A stretch of 64,000 nt of DNA from positions 1 through 64,000 of the forward strand of contig NZ_LJPW01000005.1 in NCBI RefSeq assembly GCF_001400735.1, given 5' to 3'. This DNA comes from Pseudomonas caricapapayae. GTDB taxonomy: Bacteria; Pseudomonadota; Gammaproteobacteria; Pseudomonadales; Pseudomonadaceae. How positions within the stretch are numbered: the first letter of the stretch is position 1; every line of letters begins with the position of its first letter. Made by a program: the position numbers and the translations under genes. Below are positions 1-7,862 of this stretch, in pieces. Under the pieces are notes generated by a model. It did no database searches. It had not been told where the DNA came from and saw only the letters and a list, made by a program, of their open reading frames with translations.

Positions 1-10
1 TTATCGAGCC

Positions 11-48
11 GCTACACCTAGAGAATTCGAAGAAAATCGTACGCTAAG
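11..48 (+). repeat. Left Tn3-family terminal inverted repeat, outer tip degraded
   Basis: Positions 22-48 (AGAATTCG then AAAATCGTACGCTAAG) match the inner two thirds of the 38-bp ends of the Tn21/Tn1721 group. The outer GGGG is absent. Orientation places the element interior to the right. Confidence 0.65.
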
Positions 49-77
49 GTTTGACAACCGGCTATAGCGGCCAGAAT

Positions 78-920
78 TTACTGACCGCCCGCAAGGGCAC
101 CGGCTGCATCTGGCATGGCCTCTCCGGCAAGTTCTGCGGGTATCTCAGCGGTCTTTTGGTGTTCCAGGCCACTGCCTGGCATGGTGACCTTGGCGATACG
201 AGCAGAGAAGTACTTGTCGAAAGGCTCCAACTCCGAATATTCATCAGGCGCAAGCCACAAAGCTGTCAGGCGACCGATAAGGCCACAGATCCAGTCGGCA
301 CACTGGATGGTTTGGAACAGGTGACTTTCAGCCTGGATTGGCGGTTCGATGAGTGTCCTGCACTTCTCTGAAGCATCCTCGAACATAGCCAATGTGCAGA
401 CCTCCACGTTGGTCTCCCGCCACTCGTTACCAGCGCGTTGTTCATCGAGCAATAACATGAAGGTCGACCCGCTATGCGCGCAGAATCGGTCGATTTTGCG
501 CACAGATTGCAAAAGCTGCCGCTTGAACGTCTCGGTGGAGTTGTGGACATCAGGGTCCGTGGTCTTATGCTCGCCCGTGTAGAAAACGTGGCCGCCGGTT
601 TTTTCGATGTGGTTCAAGAGGCGGAACGTTGAGCGACGGAGCTGCTCATATTTGGTGACGTTTCGGAGCGCATAGAGCTGAGAGCCCTTTTTTTCCCACT
701 GGTAGGCAGGCAGGTTTTTAGGGTTCTCGTTGACGAGATCCCAAGCCAAGAGCTGGCATTTCAACTTGTAGAAATAGATCGCGAATTCGCGGATTTCGGT
801 AGCCGGCAGCATCAGGCCGGCAAACCCGAAAGCGGGATGGGTTTTGTACTTTGGGTGGTTGCGTGAGACGTATTGGCCGACGTGCCCGAATTCGTCAAGG
901 TACGCGACGTAGTGCGTCAT
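78..920 (-). CDS. DUF3800 domain protein
   Basis: A 280-residue soluble protein starting MTHYVAYLDEFGHVG. The N-terminal Y-x-D-E-F/S-G signature with a conserved Asp-Glu pair, and the later LLLDEQ segment, are typical of DUF3800, a family with an RNase H-like fold often found in mobile elements and beside defence genes; its biochemical role is not settled. I chose the ATG at 920, which has AAGGA 11 bases upstream, over an earlier in-frame ATG at 1022 that would add a non-conserved 34-residue extension. The gene is the only cargo between the Tn3-type ends, so it probably travels with the cassette. Confidence 0.8.
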   Translation of the reverse strand: MTHYVAYLDEFGHVGQYVSRNHPKYKTHPAFGFAGLMLPATEIREFAIYFYKLKCQLLAWDLVNENPKNLPAYQWEKKGSQLYALRNVTKYEQLRRSTFRLLNHIEKTGGHVFYTGEHKTTDPDVHNSTETFKRQLLQSVRKIDRFCAHSGSTFMLLLDEQRAGNEWRETNVEVCTLAMFEDASEKCRTLIEPPIQAESHLFQTIQCADWICGLIGRLTALWLAPDEYSELEPFDKYFSARIAKVTMPGSGLEHQKTAEIPAELAGEAMPDAAGALAGGQ

Positions 921-1042
921 AACTACCGGGTTCCTTGCCCCAAAAACACGAAAACCCGCAGCTTTCGCTAGGCGGGTCTCGGAAGGTAGGCACGAAAGCA
1001 AGCTCTCATGCGTTAAGCACAATCATACGCAAGGTGACGCTT

Positions 1043-1065
1043 GTGTCAACTTGTATTGTTGACAC
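1043..1065. promoter_or_regulatory. Inverted repeat upstream of the DUF3800 gene
   Basis: GTGTCAAC and GTTGACAC form a perfect 8-bp inverted repeat with a 7-base spacer. It could be an operator, or part of the recombination region beside the res-like segment, since TGTCA half-sites recur in Tn3-family res sites. No role can be assigned from sequence alone. Confidence 0.45.
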
Positions 1066-1142
1066 ACCGTGAGCTTCAGTAAGGCAGGATGAGTTCTCCG
1101 GTTAGAGCACATCAACCGGGCGTTAGTCGGGTTAAGCGCTTG

Positions 1143-1213
1143 GCGTCAGGGTAGGGCTGCTTTCTGCATTTTCTGAAGCCTCATCGTCACACTCTATTGC
1201 CTCAACCTGACAG
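1143..1213. other. res-like segment (Tn3-family resolution site type)
   Basis: This 71-bp segment aligns without gaps to 10059-10129 inside the 270-bp element, about three quarters identical (55/71 by hand). It contains repeated TGTCA/CGTCA and CTGACA half-sites, ending CTCAACCTGACAG just inside the terminal repeat. That is the position and style of res sites in non-autonomous Tn3-family elements. Confidence 0.5.
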
Positions 1214-1221
1214 GCCGAGTG

Positions 1222-1258
1222 CTAAGCGTACGTTTTTTCCGTTTTCTCTATCCACCCC
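1222..1258 (-). repeat. Right Tn3-family terminal inverted repeat
   Basis: A 37-bp sequence. Read on the minus strand it starts GGGGTGGATAGAGAAAACGG and ends ACGTACGCTTAG, matching the Tn21-group end closely. The outer tip is at 1258 and the interior is to the left. Confidence 0.8.
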
Positions 1259-1334
1259 TATTGTGCCTTCATCCACAGCCTTTGGCTGTCAATCTGTCTT
1301 TGCTCGCTGAAAAGCATTATTGGGTACCATAAGC

Positions 1335-1465
1335 TATCTTAAGGTATCCAAGAAATACTCATGGTTATCCTCTGATAGCTGTTGTTATCTTTTCGTTATC
1401 TGTTATTGTTGTTTGACTAGCTATCAACAGATAGCTTTCGATAACCAAGGATATCAGGGGATATC
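1335..1465. promoter_or_regulatory. Phased GATA/TATC array upstream of parA (centromere/operator candidate)
   Basis: TATC or GATA boxes occur at 1335, 1345, 1366, 1374, 1386, 1397, 1422, 1430, 1440, 1450 and 1460; the last two are full GATATC palindromes. Many spacings are 10-12 bp, one helical turn. The array abuts the parA start at 1469. Arrays of short boxes on one DNA face are how small ribbon-helix-helix partition proteins bind both their centromere and the par promoter, which fits the small DNA-binding gene downstream of parA. Confidence 0.6.
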
Positions 1466-1468
1466 TGA

Positions 1469-2167
1469 ATGCCAACAATTCCTTTTATCAGCCCCAAGGG
1501 TGGTGTAGGTAAAACTACGTCATGCCTCGCTTTGGCTACCCAGCTAGCCGCCAGAGGAGTGGGTGTGACAGTAATCGACGCTGACCCTAACTACCCTATC
1601 GCTAAATGGGCGGCAGGTGGGCATTGTCCTTCCAATATGACAGTCATCTCAGGAGTGACTGAAAACAACATCGCGAGCAAAATTCGTGAAGCTGCCAATC
1701 TCGATCCATTCGTAATAGTCGACTTGGAAGGTACTGCGGCCAAAATTGTGGTGCTGGCGTTACAAGAGGCAGATTTTGTCGTTGTGCCGATGCAAGGATC
1801 TTTACTGGACGCAGAGCAGGCGGGCAGGGCAGTTTCCCTGATACATGATCAAGAGCTAGCTATGAGAAGGCATCTGCCAGGCTATAGTCTGCCATTCTCA
1901 ATTCTGCTAACTCGCACACCCCCTGCCTACCAAACCCGAACTATGTCAAATCTTCGTAGGAGTCTTGTGGAGAAGCAGATTCCTATGTTCGAAACAGTAA
2001 TGACAGAGCGTGAAGCTTTTAAAGCGATGTTCTCCTTTCAACAACCATTGTGTGAATTGAATGCCTCTGAGGTACCTGGCATCGATAAGGCTGTGGCCAA
2101 CGCTGATTCATTCGCTGCAGAACTCGTATCAAAACTCCAACCGGTGGGGGAGGTGAATGATGACTGA
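1469..2167 (+). CDS. parA: ParA-type partition ATPase
   Basis: A 232-residue deviant Walker ATPase without an N-terminal helix-turn-helix, so the small (type Ib-like) ParA class. The Walker A motif KGGVGKTT is at residues 10-17, followed by DADP near residue 40 and IVDLEGTA for Walker B. Such proteins drive plasmid copies apart on the nucleoid with a centromere-binding partner. The ATG is only 4 bases from the last GATATC box, so repressor binding to the array could also control expression. It overlaps the next gene by a few bases, so the two are translationally coupled. Confidence 0.85.
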   Translation: MPTIPFISPKGGVGKTTSCLALATQLAARGVGVTVIDADPNYPIAKWAAGGHCPSNMTVISGVTENNIASKIREAANLDPFVIVDLEGTAAKIVVLALQEADFVVVPMQGSLLDAEQAGRAVSLIHDQELAMRRHLPGYSLPFSILLTRTPPAYQTRTMSNLRRSLVEKQIPMFETVMTEREAFKAMFSFQQPLCELNASEVPGIDKAVANADSFAAELVSKLQPVGEVNDD

Positions 2168-2480
2168 TAAACGAATCGACCCATTTGCAAATCTGGGCAG
2201 TTTCAAGCCGAAAGGAGAGGCCCAGCGTCCAGCAGATGTGGAGGTTATCGAAAAGATATCTAAAGATAACAATTTTCCTTCTCGAGCGGCGCCTGAAGCT
2301 AAGCCAGCAAAGCGTGCGCGGTTTAACTCCTGTTCGCCCAAGAAGCAGCTCAATATTAAAGTGACGAAAGCTTGTCATGACCGTTTCTATGAGATCGCCG
2401 AGAGACGCGGCATCAGAGTCCTTGGTGATTTGGTGAGCTTGGCTTTAGACGCGCTCGAAAAAGAAGACCTTCAAGAATGA
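2160..2480 (+). CDS. Small centromere-binding partition protein (ParB/ParG-like), putative
   Basis: A protein of about 106 residues: a flexible, charged N-terminal half and a compact C-terminal region ([20 protein letters not shown] then [19 protein letters not shown]) with the beta-strand/helix/helix pattern of ribbon-helix-helix proteins. The gene overlaps the parA stop codon; I prefer the second ATG (2160), which has GGGGAGG at better spacing than 2157. It is probably the partner of parA and the ligand of the GATA/TATC array. The family cannot be named with certainty. Confidence 0.7.
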   Translation: MTDKRIDPFANLGSFKPKGEAQRPADVEVIEKISKDNNFPSRAAPEAKPAKRARFNSCSPKKQLNIKVTKACHDRFYEIAERRGIRVLGDLVSLALDALEKEDLQE

Positions 2481-2536
2481 TGCGTGTCAGCAATCAGGAC
2501 TTCACTTTCGGACATTACAGGCATCTGTGAGGTTTT

Positions 2537-3178
2537 ATGTGCAGCCATTACGAAGCACCGTCACCCCAACAGGTCGCTGAAGCGTTCGGGGTCGCACTGT
2601 TCGACCAGGGCAGACTCGATCTGTGGCCTGGCTACATCGGCCCATTCCTGCGCCGCCCTGACGGCCGCGCAGATGACAACGATTCTCCCGCAACCATGGA
2701 AGTGCTGACCGGCTCCTTTGGGTTGATCCCGTCCTGGAGCAAGGACAGCAAGTTTGCCAAACACACCTACAATGCTCGATCAGAGACCGTGGCCGAGAAA
2801 CCGTCGTTCCGACATGCATGGCGCCAGGCGCAACACTGCATTATTCCTGCAGTAGCCTTATTCGAGCCGGATTGGCGATCCGGCAAGGCAGTTGCGACTC
2901 GTATAGCCCGTGCGGACGGCGAGCTGCTGGGTATAGCGGGCTTGTGGGAGCAGTGGCGTGATCCTGCCACTGACCAGATCTTGCACAGTTACACCATGCT
3001 GACCGTGAATGCAGATGATCACGACTTCATGAAGGCGTACCACAAGCCTCAGGACGAAAAGCGGATGGTAGTGATTTTGCCCAAAGGTTCGTATGCGGAC
3101 TGGTTGAGCGCACGGCCAGAGCAGAGCGCAGCGTTCATGAACCAGTACCCGGCAGATCGGCTGACCGTGGACATGTGA
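2537..3178 (+). CDS. SRAP family protein (YedK/HMCES-like abasic-site protease)
   Basis: 213 residues beginning MCSHYEAPSPQQVAEAFGV. Cys2, exposed after Met removal, is the catalytic and DNA-crosslinking residue of SRAP (SOS response-associated peptidase) proteins. Further family motifs are ARSETVAEKPSFRHAWRQ, RCIIPA-like CIIPAVALFEPDW, and a TVNADDHDFMKAYHKPQDEKRM segment carrying the conserved His. SRAP proteins shield abasic sites in single-stranded DNA, so one on a conjugative element fits protection of the incoming strand. The start is fixed by the Met-Cys requirement. Confidence 0.9.
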   Translation: MCSHYEAPSPQQVAEAFGVALFDQGRLDLWPGYIGPFLRRPDGRADDNDSPATMEVLTGSFGLIPSWSKDSKFAKHTYNARSETVAEKPSFRHAWRQAQHCIIPAVALFEPDWRSGKAVATRIARADGELLGIAGLWEQWRDPATDQILHSYTMLTVNADDHDFMKAYHKPQDEKRMVVILPKGSYADWLSARPEQSAAFMNQYPADRLTVDM

Positions 3179-3471
3179 TGAGCCTTACCTGGAGCTGGTG
3201 ATGGGCAGGGTGACGTGTCGCGCTGGCTGTCACCGGCCACCAAGCCGTAGGCGCGGTAGCACTTTCCTATAACACCGCATAAACACTGGTGCTAGGCTCT
3301 CCTGGAGGCCTACTGCTGACTCTCTTTGGAACGACAGCGAATTTCCGCCAATCCTGTTAGAGAGTCCCATGACAGCCAAGACCTGGCATTCAAGCCGGAT
3401 CAGTATAGTTTTTTGACTCGGCTGGATCACAAGGTCTCCAGCTACAATGCCAATCTCAAAAGGAAATCGTC

Positions 3472-4092
3472 ATGGTCGATGATGTGAAGTCAGAACTGCG
3501 TCAGAAGTGGTCGAAACTGGTACTTGATCTATTCAACGGAGTTGTACCAGAAAAGGCCGAATGGACCCGCCCGGAAGACATGGCAGCTGTGTTGAACGCA
3601 ATCGCAAGCCCAGTAAACCACTTGTTCTATCCCGAGGGTGGTGGTAACGACATTCGTGCGGCAAGAATCACCACCAAGGGCGAGCTTGAATGGTCGGTCG
3701 AGCATGATGGTTTGGATCGATTCGTTCACGTTGGCATCCCGCTCAAACTGACTTTCTGGAGTCCGGGCCCATACGACCACGAAGCTCATTTCCTTTTGGA
3801 GCTTGGCGCACTGGACCCCGTAGGCGAACCCGTTACGCATGGTGGGTATGCGCAAGAATTGACCGAGTTGAGTGGCGGCATCTTTGCCCCTCGCAGTGTG
3901 TGGGATGAAGAGGATAACGAGGGCGCCAGGCTAGTTGTGCGCTACACGCAAGCTGGACGCTTTGTGATCTTTGGAAAAGGCTCGCTTTACAATTCATTCC
4001 GCGATAAGAAATTCGACGCCTACGATGCGTACCATAACGACTCAGCCGCGTTCGAAGCCATCGTGATGGAAATGGCGAAAATCAAAGTCTGA
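3472..4092 (+). CDS. Hypothetical protein (206 aa)
   Basis: A soluble acidic protein with no signal peptide or membrane segment, starting after an AAGGAA ribosome site. I do not recognise a family. The sequence is mixed alpha/beta with FWSPGPYDHEAHFLLELGALDP in the middle. It is the first gene of the + strand tract that runs to 16.7 kb. The 293-bp gap before it shows no convincing gene; a short minus-strand frame there has no supporting features. Confidence 0.65.
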   Translation: MVDDVKSELRQKWSKLVLDLFNGVVPEKAEWTRPEDMAAVLNAIASPVNHLFYPEGGGNDIRAARITTKGELEWSVEHDGLDRFVHVGIPLKLTFWSPGPYDHEAHFLLELGALDPVGEPVTHGGYAQELTELSGGIFAPRSVWDEEDNEGARLVVRYTQAGRFVIFGKGSLYNSFRDKKFDAYDAYHNDSAAFEAIVMEMAKIKV

Positions 4093-4213
4093 CCTGAATC
4101 TTTGAAATGTCATCACTCCCTGTTCATCCAGGTGCCGGGGGTGGGCAAACCTCCATGCTTCTTTGTCCTCCCGTGGCTTGTTGGGACGTGAGACTTTACG
4201 TCAGCTTGAGAGA

Positions 4214-4308
4214 TAGGAAAACGCCCAGGTACACCACAAGCCCCGCCAGTCGGGGCTAGCCCAGTGAAAGGGCGCCATTTTCGCGTCCACTATGTTGAGG
4301 GAATGGCC
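4214..4308 (+). repeat. Leader module copy A (GGAAAACGC + hairpin)
   Basis: TAGGAAAACGC is followed by a perfect 7-bp hairpin, AGCCCCG/CGGGGCT (4239-4257), then TTTTCGCGTC and GAGGGAATG just before the start of the next gene. The same elements recur near 8501, 9823, 11342 and 11846. Confidence 0.6.
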
Positions 4309-4587
4309 ATGTCGCTTGAGCATGTTGAGAAGGTTGTACAGGTTCGCGATCAGAATTCGGCGAATGAGCAGTTGGCTGCTGGTTGGTCGCTTCTCGCAGT
4401 TGTACCGGGCTTCGATAACGGCTGTGCATACACCAACTTTGTACTGGGCAAGCCTGCCACTGTTAGCCCAGAAAATAGCGATATTCCGCTTGCAAATGAC
4501 GCGGCCGTTGCCGCCATCCAGTTCGCCCTGGACGACGATGATGGCATGCAGTTCCTACGACTGGGGACCAAGGCGATTTCGACGTGA
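4309..4587 (+). CDS. Hypothetical protein (92 aa), DUF1737-like pattern
   Basis: The pattern SANEQLAAGWSLLAVVPG followed by YTNFVLGK resembles the small DUF1737-type fold (helix, then a GW-x-LLG strand), but the match is weak. I chose the ATG at 4309 because GAGG lies 9-12 bases upstream, and the equivalent leader before 11433 puts GAGGGAATG at the same spacing. Earlier in-frame GTG and ATG codons lie inside the repeated leader. Confidence 0.5.
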   Translation: MSLEHVEKVVQVRDQNSANEQLAAGWSLLAVVPGFDNGCAYTNFVLGKPATVSPENSDIPLANDAAVAAIQFALDDDDGMQFLRLGTKAIST

Positions 4588-4675
4588 TTCGCCGCGAGTG
4601 GCCCGAGGCGTCCGAGGAAGTTTTCATCGGTGCCGATCCGTTGCACAAACCCTCGAAGTAAGCAGGAAAACCACC

Positions 4676-4888
4676 ATGCCTTGTTATTTTGTGACCTATT
4701 ACCTGATCAACCCCACCGCGAGAGAAGGCGCGGTGCCCGGCATCAAAACCGACGTGGTCGAGCTGGAGCATCCGCTAGAATACGAAAGTGACCTTAGAGC
4801 CTTGGAGGACGAACTGGGAATAGCAGGTATGCGCGCCCTGCTGGTGAGCTGGCAGGAGCTGAAAGGCCGACAGCGTGGTGCTCGTTAA
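4676..4888 (+). CDS. Hypothetical protein (70 aa)
   Basis: A short protein starting MPCYFVTYYLINPTAREG, with AGGAAAA 7 bases before the ATG, the same ribosome-site style as its neighbours. A longer in-frame reading begins inside the previous gene and is unlikely. The stop codon abuts the next ATG (TAAATG), so the two genes are probably co-translated. The family is unknown; predicted mixed alpha/beta, no membrane segment. Confidence 0.6.
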   Translation: MPCYFVTYYLINPTAREGAVPGIKTDVVELEHPLEYESDLRALEDELGIAGMRALLVSWQELKGRQRGAR

Positions 4889-5206
4889 ATGAGCCTGGCT
4901 AACCTTGCTTACAGCCTTTTCGAAGCGGCTCAAGCGTTAAGGGAAAAATTGCCCATGGAACAGCTGATCGAGGAGCTACGCGCAACCGCCACAAAGTGGC
5001 GGGCAAGCAACCAGGAACACCCCGCTGGTGTTGTGCTGGTGTGGGAAGGCGAAGTGTATGGCTGGAAAAACGAACTGCGTGATCCAGAAAGCGAACGACC
5101 AGGCGCATACGCCGTGGACATGGCCGGGCTGGTCTACATGGCAGAAGGCGGTGATGACTACAACGGCGCGAAAGCGTGGGTCGCGGTAGACCCTGACGGA
5201 CAGTAG
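4889..5206 (+). CDS. Hypothetical protein (105 aa)
   Basis: It starts directly after the previous stop codon. An N-terminal amphipathic helix (residues 1-35) is followed by a hydrophilic beta-rich part with VVLVWEGEVYGWKNELRDP. No family recognised; no signal peptide or membrane segment. Confidence 0.6.
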   Translation: MSLANLAYSLFEAAQALREKLPMEQLIEELRATATKWRASNQEHPAGVVLVWEGEVYGWKNELRDPESERPGAYAVDMAGLVYMAEGGDDYNGAKAWVAVDPDGQ

Positions 5207-5217
5207 GAAAGTAGATA

Positions 5218-5913
5218 ATGGATATTTGGACTGGGGTTGTTGGATCAAAAGAGCTCTTGAGCGCTCTCATCGGTGCACTCATCGGTGGCCTTTTTACCAT
5301 GTGGGCAACTCATCGCACACAGAAGGGAGAATCTGACCGTGCGACCCAGGAGTGGCGGCATAATCGAGCACAGGTCGAAGACGAACGTCAGCAGACCCTT
5401 GCCAACACGGCTCAGTTGATTTTGGTAGAGGTTACCACCGCTTGGAACGTCTACCGAGCTGAGTATGCTGCTGAGCTAATGCAGATTCCCGACGGTGCTC
5501 CCTACCTTTGCGTCTTCCCCATTGGCGATAACTCTTTTCCGATTTTTGATTCTGCCCCCGCGTCTTTAGCTCAATTGCCTCCTGCAACCTCTCAACAAAT
5601 CGTCAGGTTCTACATGCGCGCGAAAGGGATGATTTCTATGATCAATATGAACAACATAGATACAGAGCGAGCACGAGAATTTGCGAACGTAGAGATGCAG
5701 AAACGGAGCAGTCAAACTGAGTCTGCCGCAGGGTTCAAAACTGATCCCGCCGAGATCAGTGCGCGCTACGACCAAGACGCTAAAAGAATGGCTTCATTGC
5801 TCGGAATGGGTAGCACAGCCGATGGTTTGAAAGGACTGACGAATGAAATCGAAGGTTTGTTTCTCGACATCCAGGCTCGACTGGCTCACTTCGTGGCCCA
5901 GCTGAACAGTTAA
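5218..5913 (+). CDS. Membrane-anchored helical protein (231 aa), unknown
   Basis: One N-terminal membrane segment (about residues 8-30, LLSALIGALIGGLFTMWATH), then a charged coiled-coil stretch (TQKGESDRATQEWRHNRAQVEDERQQ) and a long alpha-helical cytoplasmic domain. The segment PATSQQIVRFYMRAKGMI is matched by PDQAELIVRFYQMVDSVV in the shorter protein at 7206-7724. The two share an anchor-plus-helical-domain plan and look distantly paralogous. Ribosome site TAGGAAAG precedes the start. The function is unknown; surveillance or exclusion at the membrane is only a guess. Confidence 0.65.
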   Translation: MDIWTGVVGSKELLSALIGALIGGLFTMWATHRTQKGESDRATQEWRHNRAQVEDERQQTLANTAQLILVEVTTAWNVYRAEYAAELMQIPDGAPYLCVFPIGDNSFPIFDSAPASLAQLPPATSQQIVRFYMRAKGMISMINMNNIDTERAREFANVEMQKRSSQTESAAGFKTDPAEISARYDQDAKRMASLLGMGSTADGLKGLTNEIEGLFLDIQARLAHFVAQLNS

Positions 5914-5925
5914 CGGAAAACCTAA

Positions 5926-6591
5926 ATGCGATATGCGAACGTCAACGGAGTGAAGTCTGAGGCACAGCCGAAAATGCGAGGGGTATGCCGCGCCTGCGAT
6001 GGGGAGGTTGTTGCCAAATGTGGAAAGCATGTCATTTGGCACTGGTCTCATCTGTCCTTGAGCACCTGTGATCGCTGGTGGGAGGCCGAAACAGAATGGC
6101 ATCGACAGTGGAAGGATCGGTTCCCGGAGGACTGGCAGGAAGTCGTCCAATACGAAGCACTTACGGGCGAAAAACACATCGCCGACGTCCGCACGGAGCA
6201 TGGAGTGGTTGTCGAGTTTCAACGTTCCACTATCGACCCAGCAGAAGTAAACGCTCGTGAGAGTTTCTACCAGCGAATGGTGTGGGTAATCGATGGGACA
6301 AAAAGTGAGTTTGACTCCGTAAATTTTTCCAATATGCGAAGCCGACCTGATGCCGATGGATTTGCATTTTTTCGATGGTACGGCAGGAGCAAATTGTTTC
6401 ACCGTTGGCACACAACAACGCCGGTATTCATCGATTTTGGTGACAAGTACGGTTTCTGGAGAGTGTGTAAATTCGATCCTAAAAGCAAAGAGGGAGTCGC
6501 GCTTCTGGTAGATCGCTCACTGTTCACCGCTGCGTTGATTCAAGGGACGTCAGATTTCAGCAGAAATGGCGGGCCAGCGTCCGCTTTCTGA
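5926..6591 (+). CDS. CoiA-like putative PD-(D/E)XK nuclease
   Basis: 221 residues. The N-terminal part has a CRACDGEVVAKCGKHVIWHW segment (Cys/His cluster, possible zinc site) followed by HLS. The core reads TEWHRQWKDRFP, then HIADVRTEHGVVVEFQRSTI, the D-x(n)-E-x-Q-x-S signature of the CoiA/competence-type PD-(D/E)XK nuclease fold, then QRMVWVIDG. This supports a divalent-metal nuclease, by family knowledge acting on DNA during uptake or repair; activity here is inferred. It follows an ACGGAAAA ribosome site 13 bp after the previous gene. In this position it could process incoming DNA. Confidence 0.75.
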   Translation: MRYANVNGVKSEAQPKMRGVCRACDGEVVAKCGKHVIWHWSHLSLSTCDRWWEAETEWHRQWKDRFPEDWQEVVQYEALTGEKHIADVRTEHGVVVEFQRSTIDPAEVNARESFYQRMVWVIDGTKSEFDSVNFSNMRSRPDADGFAFFRWYGRSKLFHRWHTTTPVFIDFGDKYGFWRVCKFDPKSKEGVALLVDRSLFTAALIQGTSDFSRNGGPASAF

Positions 6592-6616
6592 TAGATAGGA
6601 AAAAGGAAGCGGCAAC

Positions 6617-6826
6617 ATGATAGGACTTCGAACACGTCATTCGTTTGCACAGTTTTTAGAACTGCAACCCCCAACCGTTTCAGTTGTTCTCTTAAGCAAG
6701 TATGGGGTTCTGGATCTTTCACTGCCGCATGACCATTTGCTGTCAGCTTTACTAAACAACCTGCAATATGTGTTGGTTCTTGCTCAAGAATCACTTGGCG
6801 TAAGTGACACCACACCTGACGTGTAG
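6617..6826 (+). CDS. Hypothetical protein (69 aa)
   Basis: A short protein starting after AAAAGGAAGCGGCAAC and sitting tightly between neighbours on the same strand. It contains QPPTVSVVLLSKYGVLDLSLP and a hydrophobic helix (LLSALLNNLQYVLVLAQESL), too polar overall to be a confident membrane segment. No family recognised. Confidence 0.5.
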   Translation: MIGLRTRHSFAQFLELQPPTVSVVLLSKYGVLDLSLPHDHLLSALLNNLQYVLVLAQESLGVSDTTPDV

Positions 6827-6838
6827 GAAAGGGGAGAC

Positions 6839-7120
6839 ATGAATATGGATCTGTATACAAAGAACGGGAAGCCGCTTCAGTTGTCGGACACTACTGTGTA
6901 TAGCCGCTCTGGCAAGGTGGTAGGCCGAATAAAGGGCGACAAGGTATTCGGTACTGATGGGCGGTACGTCGGCTCGATCGTTGGTGATCGCTTGGTCTAC
7001 CGCTCTACACAAAGTAGAGCCATCAGCTCACCATTTGCATCCGCCAATCGTGCTGGATCCGCGAAGGCCCAGCGAGCGGCTTCTGCAGTATGGGGTAATG
7101 AACCAGACATACCAGAATAA
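6839..7120 (+). CDS. 4-fold beta flower domain protein
   Basis: 93 residues with the repeating pattern of this small fold: MDLYTKNGKPLQL, TVYSRSGKVVGRI, KVFGTDGRYVGSI, and RLVYRS, each a short strand/turn with Gly-Lys or Gly-Arg. Found in bacterial and mobile-element proteins; the function is unknown. The C-terminal 30 residues are Ala/Ser rich and probably disordered. Ribosome site AGGAAAGGGGAG is strong. Confidence 0.65.
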   Translation: MNMDLYTKNGKPLQLSDTTVYSRSGKVVGRIKGDKVFGTDGRYVGSIVGDRLVYRSTQSRAISSPFASANRAGSAKAQRAASAVWGNEPDIPE

Positions 7121-7205
7121 TCGCCTATTCACCAAGCCCGCCTCTTACGGGTTTCTACAGTATTAGCCAGACACTTTCGGCCTTAGCGATCAGATAGGAA
7201 AAAAA

Positions 7206-7724
7206 ATGGGAGAACTTTTGAAGTTTGCAGTACCTGCTATTTTGGCAGTACTGGCTTGGTGGATGAAATCAGTACGTGAGCACAATACGGTAGGTAGGGC
7301 TATTTGTGCAGAAATACTAGCATTACTGGACATCATTAAAGAGCGCGACTTTCTAGCAGATCTTAAGAGTACCGAGCAGTATTTCAGAGAGAATCCAGAG
7401 GCGGCAGCGGTTTCATACAATGTACCTGTCGCGGACCACTACTGCAGGGTCTATGCCGGAAATATTCAAAACTTGGGTTATCTGGAGCCTGACCAAGCGG
7501 AGCTAATCGTCCGGTTCTACCAAATGGTGGATAGCGTAGTTCGAGATGTTTCCAGTGGCGGCCGTCTTGCGGAGGGGACTTCTGACCCTGATGATTACAA
7601 AGATACAGGTAGGATTCTCCAGAACGCGGTTATGACGGCCAGTTCGCTCATGTCGTTACGCAAAGAACGGGCAGCCGAACCATGGTGGAGACGTTGCTGG
7701 CGTGCCCTGTCTTTACTCAACTGA
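7206..7724 (+). CDS. Membrane-anchored helical protein (172 aa), unknown
   Basis: An N-terminal membrane helix (residues 5-20, LKFAVPAILAVLAWWM) is followed by a helical domain with LIVRFYQMVDSVVRD, echoing the protein at 5218-5913. It starts after GATAGGAAAAAAA. Unlike its larger relative it lacks the charged coiled coil after the anchor. Two related anchored proteins within 2 kb suggest duplication and divergence. No enzymatic motif seen. Confidence 0.6.
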   Translation: MGELLKFAVPAILAVLAWWMKSVREHNTVGRAICAEILALLDIIKERDFLADLKSTEQYFRENPEAAAVSYNVPVADHYCRVYAGNIQNLGYLEPDQAELIVRFYQMVDSVVRDVSSGGRLAEGTSDPDDYKDTGRILQNAVMTASSLMSLRKERAAEPWWRRCWRALSLLN

Positions 7725-7862
7725 GCCGCAGTCCGCGATCCACTTTGAAGTGAATGCCGTATCCAATGGATTTGTGGATGCTGCCTGCCAAGACGACAGC
7801 TACTCTATGTGTTCAACTCCACCGCAAGCAAGACTCTCCAGTGAGCACGGAAAAGAGGAATG

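Larger units (their letters stand above)
11..1258. mobile_element. Tn3-derived miniature element carrying a DUF3800 gene (mobile insertion cassette-like)
   Basis: A 1.25-kb segment bounded by inverted Tn21/Tn1721-type ends (11-48 and 1222-1258, both ending inward in CTAAG or CTTAG). It holds one gene (78-920, minus strand) and a res-like segment, with no transposase or resolvase. This matches the layout of non-autonomous Tn3-family cassettes (TIMEs/MICs) described in Pseudomonas, which are mobilised in trans. The right end is intact (GGGG outer tip). The left end lacks GGGG and its outer 10 bases do not match, and no 5-bp target duplication is visible, so the left border may have been rearranged. 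Confidence 0.6.

Noticed and set aside
3179..3471. Short minus-strand frame (3230-3430) in the gap after the SRAP gene
   Set aside because: No ribosome site, no motif, and unlike neighbouring genes in composition; left as an empty intergenic region.
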